Assembly (NCBI RefSeq): GCF_021389955.1
Contig: NZ_CP089980.1
Location: 124,001-188,000 of the forward strand
Reading direction: 5' to 3'
Source: Fulvivirga maritima
GTDB taxonomy: Bacteria > Bacteroidota > Bacteroidia > Cytophagales > Cyclobacteriaceae
DNA: 64,000 nt
Below are positions 17,775-28,219 of the stretch, in pieces; the first letter of the stretch is position 1; each line of letters opens with the position of its first letter. The notes beneath the pieces were generated by a model. It was not told where the DNA came from. It saw nothing but the letters and a program-made list of their open reading frames with translations, and searched no databases. The position numbers and the translations under genes were made by a program.

Positions 17775-18824
17775 TTAAAAGTCAGGACACGGTATCTGCA
17801 TCACATTTTTCGGAGGTTTACGCGGATCACGGTTAGACCATGAGTACGAAATAGACACTTCATGCGCGCCTCCACTTCCTGCTCCTAACTTAGATATTGT
17901 ATAATCGTAACTATATCCAATATTAAATAATTCTCCATTGGCTCCTTTTTTAGTAAACCCTACTAAGAGCACAATAGACTCGTTATTATTAAATCCTTCT
18001 AATGATTTAAAAGGCAGCCCTCTATACCACGTTCCTATTATAATAGGCTCCAGGGTGAGGTAAAGTCCCATATCTAATTGATCAAATTCTCCTTGTTTTT
18101 TATATTGGAAAGTAGGGGTTAAACTTCTTTCCTGAGGCCTGGAATAAAGGCCGCTACCCATAGTACCTGATTTAAAAGGTATCTTAATTCCACCATGAAA
18201 TGAGAACTTCATTGGTAATTCATTAGGATCTGCATCTTCTTCAAAAGACTGACTCGGCGTATTAAGATGATGCGCTGCTACGCCCAACCAGGCATTTTTA
18301 GTATACAAAACACCACCGGCAGATATGTCTACAAAGTTTTTACTCAGGTCACCAAAACTTTCCCCTGAATCTCCACCAAGATATTCACCTGTATCCGGAT
18401 CGAACTGGCTACCAAAGGTAAGGTCACTAAAATTAACATTCCTATTATAAAAAGCGGCCTGAAATCCTGGGCGGAAAGTGAGCCAATCAGTTAGGTATAG
18501 TTGATAAGCATACTGCAGCCCTACCATAGTAGAATTTAAACCTGCTGTACCTTCAGTATCTCGCATTAATAAAAGACCAAGTCCACTGTTTTTACTTTCT
18601 ATAAAACCATCTACATAAGCAGAAATAGTCTGAAAATTAGCTTCTATGGAAGGCCATTGATTTCTATAATTAATACCCACTCTCATCTGCTGGGTAGCTC
18701 CTGCAAAAGCCGGGTTCAAATACAGCGGTGCCGCATAAAATTGAGAAAACTGAGGATCTTGAGCAGTTCCTACCAGCGGAGCCAACAGCATCAACAAAAT
18801 AAAAAATAGTAAATTTCTGCGCAT
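17775..18824 (-). CDS. PorP/SprF family type IX secretion membrane protein
   Basis: A 349-residue outer-membrane protein with a Sec signal peptide (MRRNLLFFILLMLLAPLVGTAQ). The mature N-terminus DPQFSQFYAAPLYLNPAFAG is the diagnostic opening of PorP/SprF proteins, followed by repeated beta-strand patterns (INYRNQWPS, FQTISAYVDGFI, GLGLLLMRDTEG). Members partner with T9SS cargo carrying a type B sorting domain, anchoring or exporting it. The divergent gene 200 bases away encodes exactly such a cargo, so the two are a likely functional pair. The yciH-like gene follows it with a 12-base gap. Confidence 0.92.
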   Translation of the reverse strand: MRRNLLFFILLMLLAPLVGTAQDPQFSQFYAAPLYLNPAFAGATQQMRVGINYRNQWPSIEANFQTISAYVDGFIESKNSGLGLLLMRDTEGTAGLNSTMVGLQYAYQLYLTDWLTFRPGFQAAFYNRNVNFSDLTFGSQFDPDTGEYLGGDSGESFGDLSKNFVDISAGGVLYTKNAWLGVAAHHLNTPSQSFEEDADPNELPMKFSFHGGIKIPFKSGTMGSGLYSRPQERSLTPTFQYKKQGEFDQLDMGLYLTLEPIIIGTWYRGLPFKSLEGFNNNESIVLLVGFTKKGANGELFNIGYSYDYTISKLGAGSGGAHEVSISYSWSNRDPRKPPKNVMQIPCPDF

Positions 18825-19037
18825 GTAATATCTACCTATGATTGCTTTAAGCAGTAAAGTAATAAATAAATCCTAAATTAATTGAAGAATCAAAAATAAA
18901 GAAAGTTAAGTTCTTAGCATAACGCCATTTTATCGTTATTTGTATAAATTAGTATTGTGTATTATAATATTTTCACCTTATTATACGCAATTAGGATTTA
19001 CTTTTTGAAGTTAATAGTTAAACTAAATACACCAGGA

Positions 19038-22000
19038 ATGTCGCACTCTCCTATCCGTAGTGTTTGTCTTTTTTTATTTTTATTACTTAGTAGTAGCTTT
19101 AATGTATTTGCCCAAAGTTACTCAGGGCTTAATTGGTATTTTGGCAACAATAATAATAGTTTTCGTTTTACAAGACCCAATTTCACACCCGAACGTCTTT
19201 CCAGCATACAACCTTTAGGCACCGGCATGTCAGCCGTAGCCACTGATCCCGTAACAGGTACTGTCCTTTTTTATACTGATGGACTTACGGTTTATGAAGC
19301 TACTGGCAACGTTATGTTTAATGGCAACATCGCTTCAGGAGCTGCTCTTAGTCAGGGCATAGCCATTTGTGCCGTTCCTGGTAATGCAGGACAATATTTC
19401 ATCTTCAGTCAAGACCCTGCTGGCAACCTGCTGGCAACCACCGTAGATATGAATGCCACCGGAAATGCCACCTTTCCTGAGCCTTCCAGAGGAGAAGTAA
19501 CTGGAACCGTTTCTGCCGCCGGGCTAACCAACCTTTCTCAGGGAATGATTATAATCCCTAATGATACTAAAGAAACTTTCTGGCTTATCACTCAGGTAGA
19601 CGGCTCTGATGCTTATAATGTATCTGAAATAAACAGTGCCGGCCTTCAGCCACCAGTAACTTATAATATAGGCTCGGCCCTTTCTGCCGGAAACTTATCA
19701 TTTAACCAGGCTACCAGAGCTATTGCCGTAGCCTCCCCAGCAACGGACTTGCAAATTATCAATATAGATCGCGCTACCGGAGCACTTACGGCCGGCATTA
19801 CCATAGGCGGATTCAACAGTGCCTATGATACAGAATGGTCTAATAACGGGCAATTATTATATGTATCTGGTAATTTTGGAGGTGACGAAGTGTTAGCACA
19901 AGTAGACCTGAGTGCCATACCAACACCTACTATAGAATTAGTAAACACCGCCAACACACTCACTAACAGCTATGGTTTACAAATGGCTCCTGACAGTGCT
20001 ATTTACCACCTATATGAAAACGGAGCTGGCAATTTTCTGGTAGGCAGAATTAATGCTCCGGATACTACTGCCAGCCAGGTTCTTTATGAAGCCAGAGCAT
20101 TTCAAAACACTAATTTCAATGGACAGCAGTTTCCTACATTTTTAGCAGAAATTAACCCGACATTCAGCGCTGACTTTACTTACTCTGGCACTTGCCAAAA
20201 TGAAGAAACCTTCTTCTATCCTACCATAGACCCTAGAGCGGATAGTGTTAGCTGGAGTTTTGGTGATGATGGAAGCTCATCTCAGTTAGCACCTACCCAT
20301 ACCTACCAGGAAGCCAACACCTTTGATGTAACACTTACCGCTTATCTTAATGGAGATTCTGCTACCGTAACTCACCCGATTACGATCATTGCCTTTGAAA
20401 TACAAATCACACTAAGATCTGATACTACATTTTGTTTAATTGACTACCCCGCTAGCGATTACTCACCCAATGGAAATGGCACTGCCTCTGTAGAAGCTCA
20501 AATTAGTGGCTCACCCACTTCTATTATTTGGTCTAATGGCGACACGGGCAACACCTTAACACCAGACTCTAGTGGATATTATTATGTTATAGCTACTGAT
20601 GGTTCTGGCTGCTCTACGCATGCTGGCATAACCGTAAACACTTATGGAGAAGACAAGCAACGCTCAAACGTATGGTATTTTGGCAATAATGCGGGCATAG
20701 ACTTTAACAGTGGCACTGCTGAACCTATCCCATTTGGTGATCTTGCTGTTTTTGATGGCGGAAATCAGCTTACTACTCCTGAAGGCTGCACCATCTATTG
20801 TGATAGAAATGGCGAACCACTTTTTTATACTGATGGCGTCGATGTGTATGATCAGGAAGGCAACTTACTCACCCCTACTGATAAACTAGGTGGCGATCAA
20901 GGAAGTACGCAATCAGCCCTTATAGTTCCTTTTCCTGATGATGAAACACTTTTTTATATTTTCACTACTCAGGAAGTTTACGGAGACGGCACTTATGATC
21001 TACAATATGCCGTTTATGACCGCAAAGATGAAAGCAATAATACTCTGGGGGCCATGGTATACAATGCCAATAATGAATTAATCACCACACTAGCCACCAG
21101 CGTAACAGAAAGACTCACCGGTACAGAAAACTGGGTTATAGTACATGAATATGGCAATGACAACTTCAAAGCCTTCCCTATTCAAGGAGATGGAATAGGC
21201 AGTCCGGTTATCTCTAATGTAGGACCTACGCACAACTCAGAAAGAAAATCAAGAGGCTATATGACTTTAAGTGGCTCAGGACTATTAGCCGTAGCCTACT
21301 CTGAAGATGACAACAACAACTTTGTAGACCTACTACAATTTACAGATAGCACTGGTGTGATAGAAGAAAGAATTCTGCTAGAGATAAACAACCCTAAAGA
21401 TGTTCTCAATCCTTCGTCTCCCAACGCTAGCGGACAAGTATATGGTGTATCCTTCAGCCCTGATGGCTCGAACCTTTTTGCTACCGTTCAGGGAAGCCCC
21501 AGCCACATTTTCAGATGGAAAAGTAGACACTACTACATTAGTGAACACCACCACTCCAATAGAGTATATTCGTGACTCAGTGAGACATGATATTGATGAT
21601 GCCGGCACCATGTTAGGAGCCTTACAAATAGCCCCTGATGGTATGCTTTACGTAGCGGCACAGGGTCAACAAGTGGTGTCCAGAATTACTAACCCTAATA
21701 TAGACTGGGATGATGAAATTAACATTGAAGACTTTGGCCTTGCAGCAGGAACGTCCAGCGAACAAGGCTTACCTAACTTCATCCAGAACATTAGCTCTCC
21801 TAGCCCGGGAGCCAGCATTAATGTAGCAGGAGGCTGTTTTGAAGAGTCCGTAGTGATCAGCGTAAGCAATCCTCTTTATCTGGAACATTATCTGGTTAAT
21901 ATTTTTGATGATGCTGGAAATAATCTGAGAGGCCCGGTAGAATTAAACCAAACCACAACCGAGTTTACTTTTACTCCTCCGGCACCAGGCGTTTATCAAG

Positions 22001-23448
22001 TCCTCACCACTATCACTAATGATTGTGACAATAATGAAGTGAATATGACTCCTCAAAACTTCATTATTAATCCACTGCCTTCATTTACATTAGCTGTACA
22101 AAACCCACCATCTTTATGTGGAATTGCTGATGGTAGTGTATTAGCCAACTTCCCTAACTTTAATGCGGCTACCAACCCATTAAGCTATACAGTAAACGGC
22201 CCGGTTTCTTATCCTGCCACAGAAGTTACTTCTAACAACATGGTTATTGAAAACCTTTCAGCAGGATTCTACACCGTAACTACTACCAATACATTAACCG
22301 GATGTATTGACACCAGAACCATTAGACTGAATGACCCTGCCGGATATTCTCCTAACGACATTAGTGTTAATACTGGCTGCAGCAATGATCAGGGAGTAAT
22401 CAACGGCTTCACTTTTGCACCAGCTTCAGCTACACCAGCCACTTATAGCTGGCAAATATTTACTCAAGGCTCTAACAGGCTGGTAGCTTCAGGCACTGAA
22501 AGTACTAACTTGCCTTATCAACCTCTTGCTACCGGAGAGTATTATGTAGAAATTACTGATGCTGGAGGTTGTGTTACTACCGCATCCATAACAGGTACAC
22601 CTCCTCCTGCCATTGACCTGAACTTGCCTTCAGAATTTGTGGTTTGTGGAGAGACTTTGGCCAGAGTTCCTTATTCTACCCCAAGTACATCTATTCCTAT
22701 TGTTTCCCCCTCTATGACAGTAGAAGGCGACAGCATCATATTAATAACAGAGCCTGGCACTTACCAGGTTACAGCTGCAGGAGATGGAATCAATACTTGT
22801 GACACTACGCTGAGCGTTACCGTGATGTTCCCTCAGCCTAATGAAAATCCTTATGAAAGCAGATATGCTATTTGTCCTTTCGAAAATTCTTTAGATAGAA
22901 AGTATCTCATGCTAGAAAACCTGCCAGGTGGATTTATCTCCGTAATCTGGTATGACGAAGATGGCGTAGAAATAGCCCCTTCGGGTGCTGGCGGCGCCTC
23001 TACAGTAGATGGCTATCGTTTTTCCGCTGCAGGCGATAGCCTTATAGCGGAAGTAACAGGGCGCATTAACTTTGAGGCCACTAATGCCGAAGGCTGTATT
23101 ACAGAAGGTGTAATAGAAGTAGTAGAAGACTGCGAAGGCAGGATCAATGCTCCTAATGCTTTTAATCCAAACAGTGGCAACCCTGATAATCAGTCATGGA
23201 AAATATTCCCCTTTTTAGTTGATGATACAGACTTTCAGATATACATCTTCAACCGCTGGGGAGAAATGATCTTCCAGTCAGGCAACCTTACAGAGATGCA
23301 AACTGAAGGCTGGAACGGCGGCTACGATAATGACCCTAGCAGACCGGTGCAAGGAGGAACGTATGCCTATAAAGTGGAATTCCGCAGCGAATTTGAACCT
23401 GAAAAAGGTATTATTGAACAGCGTGGCGGAATAACATTAATTCGATAA
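19038..23448 (+). pseudogene. Large T9SS surface protein with PKD and gliding-motility C-terminal sorting domain, split by a frameshift
   Basis: Two frames join into one secreted protein of about 1,470 residues. It starts at ATG 19038 with a signal peptide ending NVFAQS. Two related WYFGNN... blocks (beta-propeller-like, VLFYTDGLTVYE and PLFYTDGVDVYD) flank a PKD-like domain (SWSFGDDGSSSQLAPTHTYQ). Ig-like repeats follow, and the C-terminus APNAFNPNSG...IYIFNRWGEMIFQS...YAYKV is the gliding-motility-associated (type B) sorting domain. The frame breaks at an AAAA run (21519-21522): removing one A joins SHIFRWK to VDTTTLVN smoothly. Either an assembly indel or a recent mutation. Its partner is the divergent PorP/SprF gene. 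Confidence 0.85.
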
Positions 23449-23482
23449 TTTTGTTGAGCAAGATAAAACAGAAATAAAAAAT

Positions 23483-23839
23483 ATGAAAAGAATAAACATC
23501 TCACTCGTTGCTATAGTAATCATAGGACTTTGTTCTTTCTCATCAGCAGATGTGTTAAAGACTTCCCTAAAACTAAAAGTACTCAATGAACTTGGTAACA
23601 TAGAGGAAGGTGCATCAGTGCAGCTTTATGGTTCTGAAGAAGACTATAGAGCAGAGACCAATCCTGCCACTGAAGTTCAGTATACTGACAAAAAAGGAGA
23701 AGTTAAATTCAAAGACCTGGAGCCTAAAACCTATTTCATTAACGCTGAAAAAGGTGATAAGAATAACATCGGCGCAGGCGTTCAAACTGATGTATTGGAA
23801 GAAGGTAAGATGAACAAAATAACCATTGTTATAGAATAG
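23483..23839 (+). CDS. Small secreted protein with prealbumin-like (Cna-B/SpaA type) domain
   Basis: A 118-residue protein with a signal peptide (MKRINISLVAIVIIGLCSFSSA). The mature part reads as one beta-sandwich: LKLKVLNELGNIEEGASVQLYG, TDKKGEVKFKDLEPKTYFINAEKG. This is the pattern of carboxypeptidase-regulatory/Cna-B folds. It is probably periplasmic or surface-exposed; function unknown. It lies 34 bases downstream of the T9SS surface protein and its stop overlaps the GTG of the next gene (TAGTG), so these are likely cotranscribed. Confidence 0.8.
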   Translation: MKRINISLVAIVIIGLCSFSSADVLKTSLKLKVLNELGNIEEGASVQLYGSEEDYRAETNPATEVQYTDKKGEVKFKDLEPKTYFINAEKGDKNNIGAGVQTDVLEEGKMNKITIVIE

Positions 23840-24393
23840 TGCACCGACAAGATTTAATCAATAAATTAAACGAATATCGCCCTGAATTTGAAGAAGAAGC
23901 CAAATTCAGGGCTTTGTTTTTAAGCTTTGTTGAAGCTAACGAAGACTGCTTTGAAAGATCATTACAAATAGGCCATGTTACCGGATCTGCCTGGATTCTT
24001 GATCTCAAAAGAGAAAAGACCTTGCTTACACACCATGCCAAGCTAGATCGGTGGTTGCAGCTGGGCGGCCATGCTGATGGTGATCCTGATGTAGAAGCTG
24101 TGGCTATGAAAGAAGCGCTTGAAGAATCAGGCCTCTCAGACATAAAACTGGTTAGCCATGCTATTTTTGACATAGATATACATACCATACCGGCCAGAAA
24201 GCAAGATCCGGAGCATTTACACTATGATGTCAGGTTTTTGTTTGAAGCGGATAGCAGCAAGCCCTTACAAATCAATCATGAGTCTAATGATTTACAGTGG
24301 GTGCCGATTTCTGACCTTCATCAATACACCACCGAAAGAAGTATATTGAGAATGGCCAAAAAAACACTTGCCTCAGCGGGCAGCGATAAATAG
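23839..24393 (+). CDS. Nudix hydrolase
   Basis: A 184-residue hydrolase with the Nudix signature GGHADGDPDVEAVAMKEALEESGL (positions about 75-98): the EALEESGL end keeps the metal-binding glutamates, and Lys replaces Arg in the usual REUxEE. It would hydrolyse a nucleoside diphosphate linked to another group; the substrate is unknown. Translation starts at GTG 23839, overlapping the stop of the preceding gene by one base, which suggests coupling. There is no signal peptide. The 3' end overlaps an antisense small membrane-protein gene. Confidence 0.88.
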   Translation: MHRQDLINKLNEYRPEFEEEAKFRALFLSFVEANEDCFERSLQIGHVTGSAWILDLKREKTLLTHHAKLDRWLQLGGHADGDPDVEAVAMKEALEESGLSDIKLVSHAIFDIDIHTIPARKQDPEHLHYDVRFLFEADSSKPLQINHESNDLQWVPISDLHQYTTERSILRMAKKTLASAGSDK

Positions 24394-24534
24394 CAAGATA
24401 AAACTTAATATCACTATCCAGAACAGGTACGGCTGCAGGACAGGTATTATTATGTAAGACTGGGCCATCAATACCCACATTACAAATAAAACTACTGAGA
24501 GTACTTTCAGTGTTGATCTTGTTTTTGAGCTCAT
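24373..24534 (-). CDS. Small two-helix membrane protein, 53 residues
   Basis: Not recognised as a named family. The frame opens with a basic MSSKTRSTLK, then two hydrophobic segments (VLSVVLFVMWVLMA and LFWIVILSFILLFIA) separated by QSYIIIPVLQPY, and ends AAR. This positive-inside, two-helix pattern is typical of real small membrane proteins. It starts at an ATG, is preceded by a plausible 180-base promoter space shared with tsaC, and overlaps the 3' end of the Nudix gene by 21 bases on the other strand. Evidence is composition only. Confidence 0.5.
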   Translation of the reverse strand: MSSKTRSTLKVLSVVLFVMWVLMAQSYIIIPVLQPYLFWIVILSFILLFIAAR

Positions 24535-24719
24535 GTTTTATGTTTTGGTTGTTGGCTTAAAGATAGAATAATTTTCAAAGGCGCATACCATTGAAATATA
24601 TCCGTCTTAACTAACATCATCACCTTCTCAGATGTTATTTGTAGCTAAACTTCATACAATGAGATCATTAATTAAAGTTTATATAATAGCTTTGCCATTT
24701 ATAAAATTTATGTGATTGT

Positions 24720-25679
24720 ATGGCAGAAATAGGAAAAGATATTGATCATGCTAAAAGCCTACTGCAGAGTGGTGCTCTAGTGGCTATCCCTACAGAAACT
24801 GTATACGGATTGGCTGGCAATGCCTTTAATCCCAATGCTGTGGCTCATATTTTCGAAGTAAAGCAGCGCCCTGCTTTTGACCCTTTAATCGCTCACACTC
24901 ATTCTTTAGAAGCACTATCTGGGTTGGTTACTGAAATTCCAGACGCTGCGCATAAGCTCGCAGAAACCTGCTGGCCAGGACCGCTTACCCTCCTGCTGCC
25001 TCGCAAGTCTATTATTCCTGATCTGGTCACTTCCGGCCTGGATACCGTAGCGGTTAGAATTCCAAAGCAAGCACTGACTCTTGAACTTCTACGGCAGATA
25101 GAGTTTCCTCTGGTAGCGCCCAGTGCCAATCCGTTTGGGTATGTAAGCCCTACCACCGCCATGCACGTAAATGACCAGCTTGGGTCGAAAATTGATTATA
25201 TACTCGATGGAGGCGCATGTCAAATAGGTATCGAATCTACCATAGTAGGTTTTAACGAAGCACATCAACCTACCATTTACCGGCTAGGCGGAACCAGTAA
25301 AGAAAGTATTGAAAAAGTGATTGGTCCGGTCAACGTAAATGATCATTCTTCTTCCAACCCCAAAGCTCCTGGTATGTTAGCTTCTCATTACTCACCAGGA
25401 AAAAAGATTATTCTGGGCTCTTTTGATGAGCTTAATGTCTACTCAAAAGACCGAACTACTGCTGCCATCACCTTCAACCAACCATTGCCAGGTATAGCCA
25501 ATGAGCATTCTATAATATTAGCGCCCGATGGAGAAGTGACTACCGCAGCACAGCACCTTTTCGCTGCCCTGCGCCAACTAGATCAGCCTGATATTGAAGT
25601 TATTCTGGCGGAACAAGCACCTAACCACGGCTTAGGTTTAGCTATTAATGACCGACTAAAAAGAGCTGCGGTCAAATAA
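24720..25679 (+). CDS. L-threonylcarbamoyladenylate synthase (Sua5 type)
   Basis: A 319-residue enzyme making threonylcarbamoyl-AMP for the t6A modification of ANN-decoding tRNAs. The YrdC domain (about 8-190) shows IPTETVYGLAGNA, KQRPAFDPL, CWPGPLTLLL, TVAVRIP and APSANPFG. The C-terminal Sua5 domain follows a linker beginning KAPGMLASHYSP. So this is the long Sua5 form rather than the short TsaC. It starts at ATG 24720. It is probably monocistronic and divergent from the small membrane protein. Confidence 0.94.
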   Translation: MAEIGKDIDHAKSLLQSGALVAIPTETVYGLAGNAFNPNAVAHIFEVKQRPAFDPLIAHTHSLEALSGLVTEIPDAAHKLAETCWPGPLTLLLPRKSIIPDLVTSGLDTVAVRIPKQALTLELLRQIEFPLVAPSANPFGYVSPTTAMHVNDQLGSKIDYILDGGACQIGIESTIVGFNEAHQPTIYRLGGTSKESIEKVIGPVNVNDHSSSNPKAPGMLASHYSPGKKIILGSFDELNVYSKDRTTAAITFNQPLPGIANEHSIILAPDGEVTTAAQHLFAALRQLDQPDIEVILAEQAPNHGLGLAINDRLKRAAVK

Positions 25680-25841
25680 GAAAACAGCACATTTTCACTT
25701 ATAATTTGAGGTTTTCCTGCATTATGAGCTAGCAAGCTTCAAGACGGTTATTAAATGACATATATCATCAAAAAACTGACCATCAACCATGCAGTTTAAT
25801 ATATATTTACAGATATTTAAAGCATCAAAAAAATCAGCTAT

Positions 25842-27029
25842 ATGAGAACAATAGACGATATTAATTTTAAAGGAAAAAAAGCCTTAGTAAGAGTGGACTT
25901 CAACGTTCCACTGAATGAAAAATATGAAATCACTGATGATACGCGTATAAAAGCAGCAGTACCTACCATCAAAAAAATACTTGATGACGGTGGTTCTGCC
26001 ATACTTATGTCTCACCTGGGCAGACCAAAAGGAGGCCCTGAAGAGAAGTTCTCATTGAAACATTTAGTGGCAGAACTTTCTAAAAGATTTGGTACTGAAG
26101 TAAAATTTGCCTCTGACTGTGTTGGTTCTGAAGCTGAAACTAAAGCAGCAGAACTTAAAGAAGGAGAAATTTTAATATTAGAAAACCTTCGTTTCCACGG
26201 TGAAGAAACCAAAGGAGATGAAGCATTTGCTAAGCAATTATCTGTATTAGGAGATATTTATGTAAATGATGCTTTTGGAACTGCTCACCGCGCGCATGCT
26301 TCTACTAGTATTGTAGCTCAGTTTTTCGAGGAAAAAGTAAGTGGATATGTAATGTCTGCCGAATTAGAAAATGCTGAAAAAGTATTAAATAATCCTGAAA
26401 GACCTTTCACCGCTATTATGGGTGGAGCTAAAATCTCTGATAAGATCCTTATCATTGAAAAACTTCTTGATAAAGTAGATAACCTGATCATCGGTGGAGG
26501 CATGTCATATACATTCTCTAAAGCTCAAGGCGGAGAGATCGGTAAATCTTTATTAGAGGCCGATAAAATGGACTTAGCGCTAGAACTAATCGAAAAAGCC
26601 AAAGCTAAAGGTGTAAACCTTATTTTACCTGTTGATACTGTTGCTTCTGATGACTTCAGTAACGATGCTAACACTAAAATAGTGAAAGCTGGTGAAATAG
26701 ATGGAGAATGGCAAGGACTAGACATCGGACCTGATACTATCAAATTATTCTCTGACACAGTAGCTCAATCTAAAACCGTACTTTGGAACGGACCAATGGG
26801 TGTGTTTGAATTCCCAACCTTTGCAGTAGGTACTGAAGGCATAGCTGAAGCTGTGGTTAAGGCTACTGAAAACGGTGGATTCTCATTAATTGGCGGTGGT
26901 GACTCAGCCTCTGCTATTAACAACCTGGGCTACGGAGACAAAGTATCTTACGTATCTACTGGTGGTGGTGCCCTTCTTGAATATATGGAAGGAAAAGAAC
27001 TACCTGGCGTAAAAGCTCTGGAAGATTAA
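25842..27029 (+). CDS. pgk: Phosphoglycerate kinase
   Basis: A 395-residue glycolytic enzyme interconverting 1,3-bisphosphoglycerate plus ADP and 3-phosphoglycerate plus ATP. The N-terminal substrate domain shows [39 protein letters not shown] and [14 protein letters not shown]. The C-terminal nucleotide domain shows [18 protein letters not shown] and GGGDSASA. The last motif has S-A where many have T-V, a usual variation. Full length. It stands alone, followed by a long palindromic element that can act as terminator. Confidence 0.97.
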   Translation: MRTIDDINFKGKKALVRVDFNVPLNEKYEITDDTRIKAAVPTIKKILDDGGSAILMSHLGRPKGGPEEKFSLKHLVAELSKRFGTEVKFASDCVGSEAETKAAELKEGEILILENLRFHGEETKGDEAFAKQLSVLGDIYVNDAFGTAHRAHASTSIVAQFFEEKVSGYVMSAELENAEKVLNNPERPFTAIMGGAKISDKILIIEKLLDKVDNLIIGGGMSYTFSKAQGGEIGKSLLEADKMDLALELIEKAKAKGVNLILPVDTVASDDFSNDANTKIVKAGEIDGEWQGLDIGPDTIKLFSDTVAQSKTVLWNGPMGVFEFPTFAVGTEGIAEAVVKATENGGFSLIGGGDSASAINNLGYGDKVSYVSTGGGALLEYMEGKELPGVKALED

Positions 27030-27047
27030 TTTTTAATAAATCATTGT

Positions 27048-27168
27048 AAAGAGGTTGTTTCAAAAGTAGCCACTTCATTAGTGAAGTTCATAAAGTGTTC
27101 GAATTTCAACATCATTGAAATTTCGATGACCAAACGGACTTAAAAGTTGCTTTTGATATGACCTCTTT
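27048..27168. repeat. Long palindromic element (MITE-like or compound terminator) after pgk
   Basis: The ends are imperfect inverted repeats: the left begins AAAGAGGTTGTTTCAAAAG and the right, reverse-complemented, AAAGAGGTCATATCAAAAG. Two smaller hairpins lie inside (CTTCATTAGTGAAG and GAATTTCAACATCATTGAAATTTC region). Total about 121 bases, followed by a T tract. The terminal sequence resembles ends of some IS elements, so it may be a miniature transposable element now serving as terminator. Confidence 0.55.
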
Positions 27169-27188
27169 TTTTATACTAAAACCTATCT

Positions 27189-27596
27189 ATGTCACTTTCT
27201 AAAGACGAAAAACTAAGCCATTTACTAGACCTGATGAACCTGGCCAAAGCAGATGAATCTATTCAGAAAATCGAATCTGTTTACATTTATAAGGTAGCCG
27301 AAAGAATGGGCATAGACCAACTAGAATTAGTAAAACTGGAAACCCTGGGTGTAGAAAAAAGATCATTACCTAGAACTGAGCATCAGATTATACCTCTCTT
27401 CCACAGGCTACTTATACTTATGTGTATAGATGCCAGCATAGATGACTTAGAAATTTCCTTCTGTAAAGATCTTGGCTTAAAAATGGGACTTAATCCGTTT
27501 GCCGTAAATGAAATTGTTACTCTAGCTTGCCAAAAGCAACCCGAGCACCTAAGCCCGGATGAAATCAATACTATATTCAGAAGATTCTACAACTAA
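27189..27596 (+). CDS. Hypothetical small helical protein, TerB-like
   Basis: A 135-residue acidic helical protein. The pattern LSHLLDLMNLAKADESIQKIESVYIYKVAERMGI followed by HRLLILMCIDASIDDLEISFCKDLGLKMGL resembles TerB-like domains, in which a first helix pair with acidic residues is followed by a second, similar pair. That assignment is tentative. There is no signal peptide or membrane helix. Its stop overlaps the stop of the convergent DUF4291 gene by two bases. Confidence 0.65.
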   Translation: MSLSKDEKLSHLLDLMNLAKADESIQKIESVYIYKVAERMGIDQLELVKLETLGVEKRSLPRTEHQIIPLFHRLLILMCIDASIDDLEISFCKDLGLKMGLNPFAVNEIVTLACQKQPEHLSPDEINTIFRRFYN

Positions 27597-28216
27597 TCTA
27601 ACTGAAGTTTTTGAGCCAAAGGAGCAGATGTTTTATATACCTGCTCTGCCGGCACAAGCAGCTGATCATGATTTTTGATCTCTTCCCGCTGGCGAGCCAC
27701 GAAGTCAGTTACATCTTCAATACTTATAATAAAGTCTTCATTAAACTTCTTTAATATATCCCCTTTCATGCCCAGCTGAATAGCACGCCTTTCCAGCTTT
27801 TCTCCATTTGGTCCATGATCAGGATCCCACTGCAAGCGAACCTCAGTCTGCTCTAAAGCAGCTTTCCATGCTTCGTGACTATCATAAACCTTTCCATTGA
27901 AAGATGAATAAGTAGCCTCTTCTAATATCTGTTCAAAGCCTGCATGACTAATTTTTATGGCCAATATTTTTTCTTGACCGGCCTTAGTAGCCCAACCGGC
28001 ACGGTACATCATCCATAAAAAGTTGGGCTTTATCCAGCTCATTCTTTCAAAACTATAATCAGCACCACCAAACCTCTGATGCTCCACCGCATAAGCCGCT
28101 ATTGAAGGCCTGAAAGCCTGGTAAACGATAATACCCTCATCATCATAACTAGCAATAATATGCTGTCCTTGCTGAGGTATTCTTTCCTTATATAATTGAT
28201 ATGTTTCTGTCTTCAT
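27593..28216 (-). CDS. DUF4291 family protein
   Basis: A 207-residue soluble protein. The segment IIVYQAFRPSIAAYAV, then RMSWIKPNFLWMMYRAGWATK, matches the DUF4291 signature strongly, as does the later WDPDHGPNGEKLERRAIQLGM. The biochemical role is unknown to me. It starts 3 bases after the recQ stop on the same strand, so it is probably translated from the recQ transcript. Confidence 0.88.
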   Translation of the reverse strand: MKTETYQLYKERIPQQGQHIIASYDDEGIIVYQAFRPSIAAYAVEHQRFGGADYSFERMSWIKPNFLWMMYRAGWATKAGQEKILAIKISHAGFEQILEEATYSSFNGKVYDSHEAWKAALEQTEVRLQWDPDHGPNGEKLERRAIQLGMKGDILKKFNEDFIISIEDVTDFVARQREEIKNHDQLLVPAEQVYKTSAPLAQKLQLD

Positions 28217-28219
28217 TAT

